Shown: in pieces, positions 1-8,880 of the stretch
How the letters are laid out: the number at the start of each line of letters is the position of its first letter
Position numbering within the stretch: position 1 is the first letter of the stretch
Assembly: GCA_017650905.1 (NCBI GenBank)
Contig: JAGCDZ010000108.1
Location: 1 to 43,912, forward strand
Source: Prevotella sp.
GTDB taxonomy: Bacteria; Bacteroidota; Bacteroidia; Bacteroidales; Bacteroidaceae
Direction of reading: 5' to 3'
Length of the DNA: 43,912 nt
The notes under the pieces: model-generated
The model's database searches: none
Seen by the model: the letters and a program-made list of their open reading frames with translations, nothing else
Told to the model about the DNA's origin: nothing
Made by a program: the position numbers and the translations under genes

Positions 1-32
1 ATAGGTTTTAAACATTAATATTTTAACTCAAA

Positions 33-287
33 ATGAAAAAAGGAATTCATCCAGAAAACTATCGCCCCGTCGTGTTCAAGGACATGTCCAACGGCGATAT
101 GTTCCTCTCGAAGTCCACAGCAAAGACAAATGACACAGTGGAATTCGAAGGCGAAACTTACCCAGTGGTAAAAGTCGAAATCTCTAGCACCTCTCACCCG
201 TTCTACACTGGTAAGAGCAAGCTCGTTGACACCGCAGGTCGTGTCGATAAGTTCATGAGCCGCTACGGTAAGGCTGCGAAGAAGTAA
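33..287 (+). CDS. rpmE2: 50S ribosomal protein L31 type B
   Basis: An 84-residue protein opening [20 protein letters not shown], the signature of bacterial L31 type B (RpmE2/YkgM). It binds the large ribosomal subunit near the central protuberance. The protein has no cysteine, so it is the zinc-free (C-minus) paralogue; in bacteria with both forms this type replaces the zinc form under zinc limitation, but whether this genome has both cannot be seen here. Length and the conserved tail [19 protein letters not shown] fit the family. The start follows an AT-rich leader. A hairpin lies about 27 bp after the stop. Confidence 0.95.
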   Translation: MKKGIHPENYRPVVFKDMSNGDMFLSKSTAKTNDTVEFEGETYPVVKVEISSTSHPFYTGKSKLVDTAGRVDKFMSRYGKAAKK

Positions 288-314
288 GATACAATATCAC
301 AGGATTATAACCGG

Positions 315-358
315 GAAGGTGCGTCGATGGTAGTTGCATATGCCATGGTCGCACCTTC
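315..358 (+). terminator. hairpin between rpmE2 and nuclease gene
   Basis: GAAGGTGCG (315-323) pairs perfectly with CGCACCTTC (350-358), with an inner ATGG/CCAT pairing. Only a weak T stretch (TTC) follows, so it may be a terminator for rpmE2 or a structured 5' leader of the downstream nuclease gene, whose start is 19 bp further on. Confidence 0.45.
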
Positions 359-377
359 TTCAGTCAAGATGATAAAT

Positions 378-1280
378 ATGAAATTGCTAAAAACCCTATT
401 ACCCTTGCTCATGCTGTTGACAGTTCTCTCTTGCAGCAAGGATGAAAACGATGCCAAATTGCCTGGCATCGCAGAAAACAAGAACAAAAATCTTACGAGT
501 GTCTATCCAGAAGCCGCTCGTCTGGAGTTTCCAAAATTAAAGGGAGGCCAGAGTATCGTTTTGATACACCGTACTAACGATATGTACGGTGTCAATTTCT
601 GTACAGAATGGGACACACAGAAAAAATCCCAACGTTGGTCATGCTACCAGATGCACAAAGGTAACTATGGCGGCAATGTCGGACGATACGATGGATATCC
701 ATTCGATGAGGATCTGGACTACAAATACTACTTTACTTCAGATCTTTACTATGGTTCAGGTTATGATCATGGTCATATCTGCCCTTCTGCAGACCGACAG
801 TATAGCAAAGAAGCCAATCGTCAGACCTTCTTCCTGACCAACATGCAACCCCAGCGCAACATCTTCAATGCTGGTATCTGGCAGAAGATGGAGCAGAAAG
901 TAAGAGACTGGGTTGACAATGGCATCAAAAGGGGAGCTCTCGACACGCTCTATGTCTGCAAAGGTGGTACAATCGACCGCGACGACCAAATCAAAGGCTA
1001 TATCCAGAATCAGATGATCATTCCCAAATTTTTCTTCATGGCACTACTTGCCAAGAATGCTTCCGGCTATAAGGCCTTCGCATTTTGGGTGGAACATAAG
1101 GACACCGACTATGATACCGACAAGCAAGGCAACTACCCACTTGCCAACTTTGTCATCAATATCCGCGAGTTGGAAACCCTTACCGGCATCGATTTCTTCT
1201 GCAATCTTGACGACGAAACAGAAGACCACGTGGAGACATTAGGTGTTGAGAACATCAAAAGCGCATGGGGGCTGAAATGA
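378..1280 (+). CDS. secreted DNA/RNA non-specific endonuclease (NUC1 family), lipoprotein
   Basis: A sugar-non-specific endonuclease of the ββα-metal (NUC1/EndA) superfamily, which cuts DNA and RNA using one divalent metal. The motif YDHGHICPSADRQ matches the family DRGHxxPxxD signature (first Arg is His here), with downstream Asn in FFLTNMQPQRNIFNAGIWQ as the metal ligand. The frame is open from 327, but the start at 378 gives a clean lipoprotein signal (MKLLKTLLPLLMLLTVLSC) with Cys at the lipobox, so the product is probably anchored in the envelope. Likely jobs are extracellular nucleic-acid scavenging or biofilm DNA turnover; this is inference. Length (about 300 residues) is normal. Confidence 0.85.
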   Translation: MKLLKTLLPLLMLLTVLSCSKDENDAKLPGIAENKNKNLTSVYPEAARLEFPKLKGGQSIVLIHRTNDMYGVNFCTEWDTQKKSQRWSCYQMHKGNYGGNVGRYDGYPFDEDLDYKYYFTSDLYYGSGYDHGHICPSADRQYSKEANRQTFFLTNMQPQRNIFNAGIWQKMEQKVRDWVDNGIKRGALDTLYVCKGGTIDRDDQIKGYIQNQMIIPKFFFMALLAKNASGYKAFAFWVEHKDTDYDTDKQGNYPLANFVINIRELETLTGIDFFCNLDDETEDHVETLGVENIKSAWGLK

Positions 1281-1290
1281 TTTTTTTCGC

Positions 1291-1328
1291 ATTTTATTTG
1301 GCATTGCCAAATAAAATACTTATCTTTG
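1291..1328 (+). promoter_or_regulatory. promoter and palindromic operator candidate of gpx-trxB
   Basis: A -33 TTTG (1297-1300), a 20-bp spacer and a -7 TATCTTTG (1321-1328) match the Bacteroidetes consensus well. A perfect 13-bp inverted repeat, ATTTTATTTGGCA (1291-1303) and TGCCAAATAAAAT (1305-1317), covers the -33 box and most of the spacer. It could be an operator of a redox regulator, or the terminator of the preceding nuclease gene; the T-rich TTTTTTTCGC lies upstream rather than downstream, which favours the operator reading. Confidence 0.7.
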
Positions 1329-1364
1329 TGCCCACGAACCTACACATATATTTTAATATAGAAA

Positions 1365-1916
1365 ATGAAGACTGTTTATGAATTCTCTGTCAAGGACAGA
1401 AAAGGTAAGGACGTATCCCTCAAGGAATACGCTAATGAAGTGTTGCTCATCGTGAATACGGCTACTAAGTGCGGCTTTACGCCACAGTATGATGAACTTG
1501 AAGCTCTTTACAAGAAATATCACGCCCAGGGCTTCGAAATTCTTGACTTCCCCTGCAACCAGTTTGGCCAGCAGGCTCCAGGCACCGATGAAAGTATCCA
1601 TGAGTTCTGCAAGCTTAACTTCGGCACTGAATTCCCCCGTTTCAAGAAAGTCAAGGTAAATGGCGATGACGCCGATCCTCTCTTCAAGTTCCTCCAGCAG
1701 GAGAAAGGTTTCGCTGGCTGGGATATGGAACACCCCATTGCCCACATTCTCGACGACATGCTTTCAAAGGCAGACCCCGATTATCAACAGAAGCCGGATA
1801 TCAAATGGAATTTCACCAAGTTCCTGATCAATAAAAAGGGACAGGTAGTAGCCCGTTTTGAGCCAACAGAGAAAACCGAGAACATCGCAGCACAAATCGA
1901 GTTACTGCTGCATTAG
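1365..1916 (+). CDS. glutathione peroxidase-family peroxidase
   Basis: A 183-residue thiol peroxidase of the GPx family. The catalytic tetrad is visible: Cys36 in NTATKCGFTPQY, Gln in FPCNQFGQQAPG, and Trp/Asn in IKWNFTKFLI. It uses Cys rather than selenocysteine; such bacterial enzymes usually draw electrons from thioredoxin, which fits the thioredoxin reductase gene 19 bp downstream. There is no signal peptide, so it acts in the cytoplasm. The start lies 36 bp after the -7 box. Together with trxB it forms a peroxide-detoxifying operon. Confidence 0.93.
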   Translation: MKTVYEFSVKDRKGKDVSLKEYANEVLLIVNTATKCGFTPQYDELEALYKKYHAQGFEILDFPCNQFGQQAPGTDESIHEFCKLNFGTEFPRFKKVKVNGDDADPLFKFLQQEKGFAGWDMEHPIAHILDDMLSKADPDYQQKPDIKWNFTKFLINKKGQVVARFEPTEKTENIAAQIELLLH

Positions 1917-1935
1917 TCATCTGAATAATTCGAAT

Positions 1936-2865
1936 ATGAAGACGAAATGCCTGATTATCGGCAGCGGTCCCGCAGGGTATACCGCTGCCATTTATGCCTC
2001 AAGAGCCAATCTGAATCCCATCGAGTACTGCGGTCTGCAGCCAGGTGGCCAGTTGACTCAGACTACGGAAGTCGAAAATTTCCCCGGCTACCCCCAAGGG
2101 GTAGATGGTAATCAAATGATGATGGACCTCAGAGAGCAGGCTGAACGTTTTGGCACAGATATCCGCGACGGCGAGATTATCAAGGTGGATTTCTCCAAGG
2201 CCCCCTATCATTGTACTGCAGATGATGGCACTGAAATCGAAGCAGATACCGTCATCATAGCCACGGGTGCCTCTGCCAAGTACCTTGGACTCGATGACGA
2301 GCGTAAATACAACGGCATGGGTGTCTCAGCCTGTGCCACCTGTGACGGTTTCTTCTACCGTAAGAAAACAGTGGCCGTAGTCGGTGGTGGCGACACAGCC
2401 TGCGAGGACGCCCTCTACCTCTCTAGTTTAGCAAAAAAGGTCTACTTAATTGTCCGCAAGCCTTTCCTGCGTGCCTCACAGGTCATGCAGCAGCGTGTCA
2501 AAGCAGCAGAGAACATTGAGATTCTTTTCGAGCATAATACAATTGGACTTTTTGGCGAGAACGGTGTAGAAGGTGCCCATCTTGTGAAGCGCAAGGGCGA
2601 ACCTGACGAATCGCTCGTCGACATTGCCATCGATGGCTTCTTCCTGGCCATTGGACACAAACCAAACACCGATATCTTCAAAGAGTGGCTGGAAACAGAT
2701 GAGGTTGGTTATCTGAAGAAGATTGACGGCACCCCCAAAACTAAGATTCCAGGCGTGTATGTTGCCGGCGATTGCGCTGATCCCGTTTACCGTCAAGCCA
2801 TCTCCGCAGCTGGCTCTGGTTGCCAAGCTGCCATCGAGGCAGAAAGGTTCCTGCTGAACAGATAA
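1936..2865 (+). CDS. trxB: thioredoxin-disulfide reductase
   Basis: A 309-residue FAD/NADPH enzyme that reduces thioredoxin. Seen in order: FAD-binding GSGPAGYTAAIYASRA near residue 9, the redox-active pair Cys133/Cys136 in ACATCDGFF, NADPH-binding VVGGGDTACEDALYLS, and the C-terminal FAD motif PGVYVAGDCADPVYRQ. The frame is open from 1858, but that would overlap gpx; the ATG at 1936 gives the usual N-terminus MKTKCLIIGSGPAG. It is the second gene of the gpx operon and supplies reduced thioredoxin, probably also to the peroxidase. Confidence 0.97.
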   Translation: MKTKCLIIGSGPAGYTAAIYASRANLNPIEYCGLQPGGQLTQTTEVENFPGYPQGVDGNQMMMDLREQAERFGTDIRDGEIIKVDFSKAPYHCTADDGTEIEADTVIIATGASAKYLGLDDERKYNGMGVSACATCDGFFYRKKTVAVVGGGDTACEDALYLSSLAKKVYLIVRKPFLRASQVMQQRVKAAENIEILFEHNTIGLFGENGVEGAHLVKRKGEPDESLVDIAIDGFFLAIGHKPNTDIFKEWLETDEVGYLKKIDGTPKTKIPGVYVAGDCADPVYRQAISAAGSGCQAAIEAERFLLNR

Positions 2866-2891
2866 GGTTCATATCTGAAAGTATTAGACGC

Positions 2892-2922
2892 AAAAAAGGC
2901 TCGTTTCACAACGAGCCTTTTT
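2892..2922 (+). terminator. intrinsic terminator after trxB (possibly bidirectional)
   Basis: AAAAAGGCTCGTT, loop TCAC, AACGAGCCTTTTT. The stem is perfect and A/T runs flank both sides, so it could also stop transcription arriving on the minus strand. Confidence 0.9.
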
Positions 2923-3170
2923 CATAAAAACTAAATTAATCAACCATAAACCTTAACCATTAAAAATCTTTTCTGATGCAAAGATAGGGTTTAATCAAAT
3001 AATAGGGGTTGATTAATAATTATTTGAGGTTTAAAAATCGTTATTTCATCTTTTTTCGACCTATTTTCACGTATTTTCTACTTTTTTTGATTAAAAACAG
3101 CATCTTTCTCGCTTAAAAAGTAGAAAAATCGAGTTTTTTTTTTATCTTTGCACCATCAAAACGAATCAAC
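2923..3170 (+). promoter_or_regulatory. AT-rich control region upstream of hybrid regulator
   Basis: No gene is seen here. The 8-mer TTAATCAA or its complement TTGATTAA occurs four times: 2936-2943, 2991-2998, 3009-3016 and 3087-3094, the middle two as an inverted pair 10 bp apart. A -7 box TATCTTTG lies at 3143-3150, 20 bp before the regulator ATG. On the minus strand a TATCTTTG lies at 2986-2979, pointing at the bidirectional terminator. Confidence 0.6.
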
Positions 3171-4865
3171 ATGAACCTGCGAATTATTCTTATTTTAGCC
3201 ATTTTAGTCATTGTGATGATAATCTTTCTATTTGGAAAGAATGTCTACCAGCGCAGTATACGCGTCAAACAGCGGCTACAGATGGGACAGGTTTTCACTA
3301 ATATCACCCACGAACTGCTGACACCACTCACGGTTATATCTGCTTCCGTGGACCAGTTACGAGAAGAAGCCCCCCAATACGACCAAAATTACGACCTGAT
3401 GCAGATGAACATCCAACGTATGGTCCGGCTACTCCAGCAGATCCTCGAAACCAGCAAGTCACAGGCTGGCGAATTGAAACTCCTCGTAGCTCAGGGTGAT
3501 GTCATGCAATACATATATAATACAGCTCTGTGTCTACAGCCACTCATGAACAAAAAACATTTGAAATTCTCTATTGAATGTAACCCCCAGAGTATGATGG
3601 GTTGGATAGATACTGACAAACTCGACAAGATCATCTATAACCTGCTGTCAAACGCAGCCAAATATACCAACGAAGGCGAGGTGACACTACAAGCCTGGAC
3701 CAGCCGCAATTACGACTATATATATATTAAAGTACGCGACACCGGCAGTGGTATCCCCAAAGAAAAAATGAAGAAACTCTTCCAGCGATTCTACGATGGA
3801 GAATACCGCCAGCACAAGACGATTGGCATAGGATTAGGTCTCGCTTTGACACGTGATTTAGTTCGTCTGCACAAGGGTTCCATAAACTGCGAGAGCGAAG
3901 AAAACAAAGGCACTACCTTCAACATCAGGATACCAATTACCAAAGAATCCTTTAGGCCTGATCAGATTGACGAGAAGCATGAGATTAACTTGACCATCCC
4001 CAAGGAAGTCATCACAGACATCGCGTCGACAGCAGCCGATATGAATGCCATGAATGCCGAGATGATCACCAACGATTTGCTGGTCGACGATGCCTACCGT
4101 ATCCTAGTCGTAGAAGATAACCCCGAGTTGCTCATGCTGATGCATCACATACTGAAGAGCCAATACCACGTTTTGGTGGCAAAAAACGGTAAAGAAGCTC
4201 TCAAGATCATCCACAAAACTCCACTCGACCTCATCGTTTCCGATGTGATGATGCCCGAGATGAACGGTTTCGAACTGACCCGCGAGATCAAGGAAGATCC
4301 CAACTACAGCCACCTGCCCATCATTTTGTTGACCGCTAATACCCAAGAGGAAAATGAAGAGGAAGCCCTCAAAATCGGTGCCGATGAATATCTCACCAAA
4401 CCCTTCCGTTTGGGCGATTTGAGACTACGTATCGACAACATCATCGAAAACCGCAGACGAGCCCAGCAAGACTTTATTCAAAAAATCGGTGAGAGTGATA
4501 TCGAACGACAAGAAACCCTCCTTTCACCAGAGCAACTATTTTTGGAGAAGGCCTTGAACTGCATCCACGAGCATCTTGACGACAGTAACTATGACCGTGA
4601 TGCATTTGCTGCCGACATGGGCGCCAGTTCATCAACCCTTTACAACAAGCTCCGAGCTATCACCGGTATGAATGTTACTACTTTTATCCGCGATGTTCGC
4701 ATGAAGGAAGCCCGCCGACTAGCAGAAAAGGACCCCAGCATGCGTGTCAGCGACCTCGCCTACAAGGTAGGATTTCAGGATCCGAAGTATTTTTCCACTT
4801 GTTTCAAGAAGTATTTTGGCATCCAGCCCAAGGAGTTTATGGAGAGCCTTAACCCCCAAAACTGA
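3171..4865 (+). CDS. hybrid two-component regulator (HTCS-like) without periplasmic sensor domain
   Basis: 564 residues combining a sensor kinase and a transcription factor. In order: one membrane segment (about 4-22), a HisKA domain with phospho-accepting His47 in FTNITHELLTPLTVI, an HATPase with IIYNLLSNAAKYT and DTGSGIPKEKM, a receiver domain with VVEDNPE, the phospho-Asp in LIVSDVMMPEMNG and Lys in EYLTKPF, and a C-terminal AraC-type double HTH ending in FSTCFKKYFGIQPKEF. Classical Bacteroides HTCS proteins carry a large periplasmic β-propeller sensor; here only about 5 residues precede the membrane helix. It must therefore sense something inside the membrane or cytoplasm, or rely on a partner protein. 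There are no sus-type genes beside it; the AT-rich upstream region with repeated TTAATCAA sites suggests autoregulation. Confidence 0.9.
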   Translation: MNLRIILILAILVIVMIIFLFGKNVYQRSIRVKQRLQMGQVFTNITHELLTPLTVISASVDQLREEAPQYDQNYDLMQMNIQRMVRLLQQILETSKSQAGELKLLVAQGDVMQYIYNTALCLQPLMNKKHLKFSIECNPQSMMGWIDTDKLDKIIYNLLSNAAKYTNEGEVTLQAWTSRNYDYIYIKVRDTGSGIPKEKMKKLFQRFYDGEYRQHKTIGIGLGLALTRDLVRLHKGSINCESEENKGTTFNIRIPITKESFRPDQIDEKHEINLTIPKEVITDIASTAADMNAMNAEMITNDLLVDDAYRILVVEDNPELLMLMHHILKSQYHVLVAKNGKEALKIIHKTPLDLIVSDVMMPEMNGFELTREIKEDPNYSHLPIILLTANTQEENEEEALKIGADEYLTKPFRLGDLRLRIDNIIENRRRAQQDFIQKIGESDIERQETLLSPEQLFLEKALNCIHEHLDDSNYDRDAFAADMGASSSTLYNKLRAITGMNVTTFIRDVRMKEARRLAEKDPSMRVSDLAYKVGFQDPKYFSTCFKKYFGIQPKEFMESLNPQN

Positions 4866-4916
4866 AAAAAAAACAAAAAACTTCATTCTACCTTCTTCAT
4901 TTATAATTAAATGTTG

Positions 4917-4924
4917 TACCTTTG
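4917..4924 (+). promoter_or_regulatory. -7 box of trpB2 promoter
   Basis: TACCTTTG, 35 bp before the ATG at 4960, matches TAnnTTTG. No convincing -33 TTTG is seen. Confidence 0.6.
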
Positions 4925-4959
4925 CACGCGGATATCTCTTAATCCAAAACTTAACAATT

Positions 4960-6318
4960 ATGGCTAAACAGAAAAAATTCATCCTCCAAGAGAGCGAAAT
5001 CCCAACACAGTGGTACAACATTCAGGCAGACATGCCCAACAAACCGATGCCTCCCATCCATCCTGCTACCAAGCAGCCATTGGGTGTAGACAACTTAGCA
5101 CACATCTTCCCCCGCGAATGCTGTGTGCAAGAGCTAGACACAGAGCATCGCTGGATTGATATCCCAGAAGATGTACTCGAAAAGTATAAGTACTATCGCA
5201 GCACCCCGTTGGTGCGTGCCTATGCCCTCGAAGAGGCCCTTGGCACCCCTGCCCACATTTATTTCAAGAACGAATCAACCAATCCTCTCGGCTCACACAA
5301 GATTAATTCTGCCTTGCCCCAGTGCTACTATGCCAAGCAGGAAGGCACGACTAATGTGACTACCGAGACTGGTGCCGGCCAGTGGGGTGCAGCCCTTAGC
5401 TATGCCGCCAAGATCTACGGTCTTGACTGTGCCGTCTATCAGGTGAAGATCACTATGCAACAGAAACCCTACCGCAGTAGCATCATGCGGACGTTCGGCG
5501 CCGTCGTTGAGGGTTCTCCCTCAATGTCAACTCGTGCCGGTAAGGACATTCTCACTAAGGATCCTACCCATAGCGGTTCTCTCGGCACCGCCATCTCAGA
5601 GGCTGTCGAGCTGGCTACAACGACTCCAAATTGTAAATATACGCTAGGCTCCGTGCTCAACCACGTAGGCCTGCATCAGACCATCATCGGTCTTGAGGCC
5701 GAGAAACAGATGCAAATGGCCGGTGAGTATCCCGACATAGTTATTGCTTGCTTCGGTGGTGGTTCAAACTTCGGTGGTATCGCTTTCCCCTTCATGCGTC
5801 ACAAACTGAGTGGCGAGCGCAATACAGAGTTCATCGCTGCCGAGCCCGACAGCTGCCCGAAGCTCACTCGCGGTCAGTTCCGTTACGATTTCGGCGACGA
5901 GGCTGGTTATACCCCGCTGTTACCGATGTACACTCTGGGTCATAACTTCAGACCCAGCAACATCCACGCCGGTGGTCTGCGCTATCACGGTGCCGGTATG
6001 ATCATCTCTCAGCTGATTAAAGATGGTTACATGTATGGTGTTGACATTCCTCAGCTTGAGACCTTTGAGGCCGGTATGATCTTTGCCCGTACGGAGGGTA
6101 TCATCCCTGCGCCCGAGAGCTGTCACGCTATTGCTGCAACTATCCGTGAGGCAAAGAAGTGTAAGGAGACTGGCGAGGAGAAAGTCATCCTCTTCAACCT
6201 CTCAGGTCACGGACTCATCGATATGCCATCATACGAGGCCTTCATCAAGGGTGACTTGCAGAACTACACTGTCACCGACGAGATGATAGCAGAGAACCTT
6301 GCTGAACTTGACAAATAA
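4960..6318 (+). CDS. trpB2: TrpB-like pyridoxal-phosphate enzyme (tryptophan synthase β, TrpB2 type)
   Basis: A 452-residue fold-type II PLP enzyme. PLP-binding Lys is in NPLGSHKINSALPQ; the phosphate loop is CFGGGSNFGGIAFPF. The extended N-terminus (PTQWYNIQADMPNKPMPPIHP) and RECCVQELDTEHRWIDIPE are hallmarks of the TrpB2 group, which converts indole and serine to tryptophan and is often found without TrpA. No other trp gene is nearby, so it is an orphan: indole salvage is likely, but this is inference. The frame is open upstream from 4816 inside the preceding gene; the ATG at 4960 after the TACCTTTG box is chosen. A terminator follows directly. Confidence 0.92.
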   Translation: MAKQKKFILQESEIPTQWYNIQADMPNKPMPPIHPATKQPLGVDNLAHIFPRECCVQELDTEHRWIDIPEDVLEKYKYYRSTPLVRAYALEEALGTPAHIYFKNESTNPLGSHKINSALPQCYYAKQEGTTNVTTETGAGQWGAALSYAAKIYGLDCAVYQVKITMQQKPYRSSIMRTFGAVVEGSPSMSTRAGKDILTKDPTHSGSLGTAISEAVELATTTPNCKYTLGSVLNHVGLHQTIIGLEAEKQMQMAGEYPDIVIACFGGGSNFGGIAFPFMRHKLSGERNTEFIAAEPDSCPKLTRGQFRYDFGDEAGYTPLLPMYTLGHNFRPSNIHAGGLRYHGAGMIISQLIKDGYMYGVDIPQLETFEAGMIFARTEGIIPAPESCHAIAATIREAKKCKETGEEKVILFNLSGHGLIDMPSYEAFIKGDLQNYTVTDEMIAENLAELDK

Positions 6319-6326
6319 CAATATCT

Positions 6327-6352
6327 AAAGCCCGCCACTTGGCGGGCTTTTT
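6327..6352 (+). terminator. intrinsic terminator after trpB2
   Basis: AAAGCCCGCC, loop ACTT, GGCGGGCTTTTT: a perfect 10-bp stem with a T run. Confidence 0.95.
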
Positions 6353-6497
6353 AAATCACCAACATATGAATATACAAGACGTCAGCTCATCTTCGCGCAT
6401 CCCGCCCCAAAAGAGACCACGCTAGACTAATTTTCCGGCAAAAATCAAAGCCTTAACCAAAATTTGAAAGTAAACTTCGAGTTTTGACCATTAAGAA

Positions 6498-7502
6498 TCA
6501 CTTCTTACCGAGGCGTAGACCAAAGTATGTGCGGATTCGCCATTTGATGTTGTGCAAAGCAAGGCTTTCCTCGTGGCCAATGTTAGTGAAATTGAATACC
6601 ATCGACATACCGAGGAACTTGTTGCCCCACTGGCGAACAACGGCACCACGCCCAGTAATGATAACCTCGGGGAAGTGGTAATGAAGGGGTACGCGATCGT
6701 CACCGAAAGACATAGATGTGTTGCTATAAACGATGAATGTAGGCAGAGCGGATATGTGCAGTAGCCAGCCCTGACGGGGCACGTAGTTGTAGCCGTAGCC
6801 CGCACCGATGCCAATGTTCGTCATCTTCAGTTGCATCTCCTGTTCCCAGTCGAGTGTGGCGTGCTGCCCCTGGCCCGACGCTGCCAACAGGATACTACCG
6901 GCAGACTGCCGCTGGATATAGCTCTGCGAGAAGGCGGCGGGATAGGAGAAACGCCGACTATTAAAGATGTAGAAGGCGTTAACGTTCAACGTCTTCACCT
7001 TCAGCATGTCGGCTGGAAGCTCTATGCGCTCCATGCCATCGTGGTCATGCCATCCCGTGAAGTTTTTGGCATCCTGATAAATAACATCGAAGCCGAAACG
7101 CTTGCCGTAGGAATTGAAGTTCAGTTCGTAATCGCGGTACTTGCCCATCAGCTTCGCCGGATTGAGTGATGCGCTGAGTGAAAGACCTAAATAGCTGACA
7201 GCCACGCTCAGCGTCGACTTGTAGTCGGCTTTCATCTCCGAGTTGAAATGCTGTCCGTTCTCGATTCCTTCGGTCTCTATCTTCGCCCCCGACACATTGA
7301 GACGCCCTACTACAGTCCACTTCGTTTGTGGTCGCATAATGTAGGCCGTGTCGATGCCCTTGTTGCGATTGTATCGAGAAGCAAGCGCACTGTCCATCCG
7401 CTCCCTCCTTTCGGTTTGGGTCAGCGTCTGGGCAGTGGCTTCACTCGTTAGAGCAAGAAGGGCGATAATCAGCAGCCAATGGCCGTTCACGATCACTCTC
7501 AT
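6498..7502 (-). CDS. DUF4421-like envelope protein, probable outer-membrane β-barrel
   Basis: 334 residues with a Sec signal peptide (cleavage after SEATAQ). The body has alternating polar/apolar strands rich in Tyr, Phe and Gly, such as LSVAVSYLGLSLSASLNPA and YELNFNSYGKRFGFDVIYQD, which fits a small barrel; I associate it with the Bacteroidetes family DUF4421 from memory. It is the last gene of a three-gene unit, 7 bp after the lipoprotein gene. The function is unknown. The gap of about 145 bp to the trpB2 terminator holds nothing I recognise. Confidence 0.7.
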   Translation of the reverse strand: MRVIVNGHWLLIIALLALTSEATAQTLTQTERRERMDSALASRYNRNKGIDTAYIMRPQTKWTVVGRLNVSGAKIETEGIENGQHFNSEMKADYKSTLSVAVSYLGLSLSASLNPAKLMGKYRDYELNFNSYGKRFGFDVIYQDAKNFTGWHDHDGMERIELPADMLKVKTLNVNAFYIFNSRRFSYPAAFSQSYIQRQSAGSILLAASGQGQHATLDWEQEMQLKMTNIGIGAGYGYNYVPRQGWLLHISALPTFIVYSNTSMSFGDDRVPLHYHFPEVIITGRGAVVRQWGNKFLGMSMVFNFTNIGHEESLALHNIKWRIRTYFGLRLGKK

Positions 7503-7509
7503 TCAGGTG

Positions 7510-8880
7510 TCATTTCTCTTCCATCAAAGGCATCATCCGCATGAATACGGAGTAGAACCTAAGTATAGAACTTGCAGAATTACCCGTAGGGATAAACGAC
7601 TGGCTGAAGGGCTTGTTGAACTGTTCCATCACTTGGCTGTCAACTAACTGGCTGACAGGAATGTAATCGTCGCTGTCCAAGTCTTTTAAGCCAGGCTCAA
7701 TCGCGTACAGGTTGTCCTTCTGAACTAAGCAGAACTTGACAGTCTCAGGCTTCATCTGTCCAGCAGACAGTTGCAGACTGCACGAGCTGTTGAGCGATTC
7801 TACCAGCTCGTATAAAGCATCGGCAGAGTCGACGGACTGTCGGTTCTTGATGACATTCACGAAATTCGTTGCAAATGACGCACCGTCGGCAACAGCGCCC
7901 GTCAGCGTGAGGTCATTGAGAATACGGATGGTGAAGGCCTTGAGGTCGGCGACATTAAGGGCATCCATAGACATCTGCCCAGTGAAGCTGCTCTCCTTCG
8001 GGAGCACCATCTGGGCATTGTTGTTTACAATGTTCTCTCCATCGCACGTAAAGCTATAGTCGAGAACCATATTGTCGTCTTCCATGCTAAGGCTGAAGTC
8101 GAGGGTACTCTCGTTTTGGGCATTCAAGTAGGAACTCTGCTTACCGGTTATCCGGAACGAACGGGCGTCAAGGCTTACATATTCCGACTCAGTACTCTCG
8201 GGTAATTCCAACTTGACAACGCTCTCGCTCAGTGTCTGCTCCTTATTGTCGATGAGACCTGTCAGCGTCATGGTGAACGACTTCGGCAGTCGGTTGATGC
8301 ACGCCAGCCGGTTCACGTTGGGGATGTTTGCATCAGAAACCGTCTGATAGTAATCATTGCTGTTCTTGACAATTACCTTGAAGAGTGTTGTGCCGATGCC
8401 ATCGACGGTAGCGGGGAAGATAAACTCCTGATGGTCGGCGGAAAGGAGGCGGCTGCCACCCTTTCCGTCTAATATGACCCGCACACCAAAGTTGCTGTTA
8501 TCAGCGGTGATGTATGCCAGATAGCCCATCTTGGCCAACTCCGAACCAGCCATGACGGGACTGATGCCGGCTAAGGCTTTCTTCTGGGCGATGGCCGCAA
8601 GAACGGTCCTCATGTTCACAATGAAACGCTGGTCGAGCTCTATCATTTCCAACAGCTGCGCGAATGCCTGAGAGCTTGCGTTGAGCGATTCGGTACTGAG
8701 GTTATCGGCCACCAGTTGGGCATCGTTCTCAATGTGACTGATCAGTACCTGGCGATTGACTACTGCTTCCTGATCGTCAGGAGAAGCCGGGTTATCTTTC
8801 TCGTCAGGCGCACATGCAGCGAACAGTCCTATGAAGCAGAGCCACGCTGCAACATATACAGTGTACTTCATCCTTTTCAT
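7510..8880 (-). CDS. hypothetical lipoprotein
   Basis: 456 residues; the signal peptide ends in a lipobox, FIGLFAAC, so the mature protein is lipid-anchored from about Cys23. I recognise no catalytic motif. The sequence is rich in β-type segments and Ser/Asn/Asp. Its ATG overlaps the TGA of the preceding anchor-J gene (ATGA), so translation is probably coupled; an alternative ATG lies three codons later. It is probably a surface or periplasmic partner of the large secreted protein upstream and the barrel-like protein downstream. Confidence 0.75.
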   Translation of the reverse strand: MKRMKYTVYVAAWLCFIGLFAACAPDEKDNPASPDDQEAVVNRQVLISHIENDAQLVADNLSTESLNASSQAFAQLLEMIELDQRFIVNMRTVLAAIAQKKALAGISPVMAGSELAKMGYLAYITADNSNFGVRVILDGKGGSRLLSADHQEFIFPATVDGIGTTLFKVIVKNSNDYYQTVSDANIPNVNRLACINRLPKSFTMTLTGLIDNKEQTLSESVVKLELPESTESEYVSLDARSFRITGKQSSYLNAQNESTLDFSLSMEDDNMVLDYSFTCDGENIVNNNAQMVLPKESSFTGQMSMDALNVADLKAFTIRILNDLTLTGAVADGASFATNFVNVIKNRQSVDSADALYELVESLNSSCSLQLSAGQMKPETVKFCLVQKDNLYAIEPGLKDLDSDDYIPVSQLVDSQVMEQFNKPFSQSFIPTGNSASSILRFYSVFMRMMPLMEEK

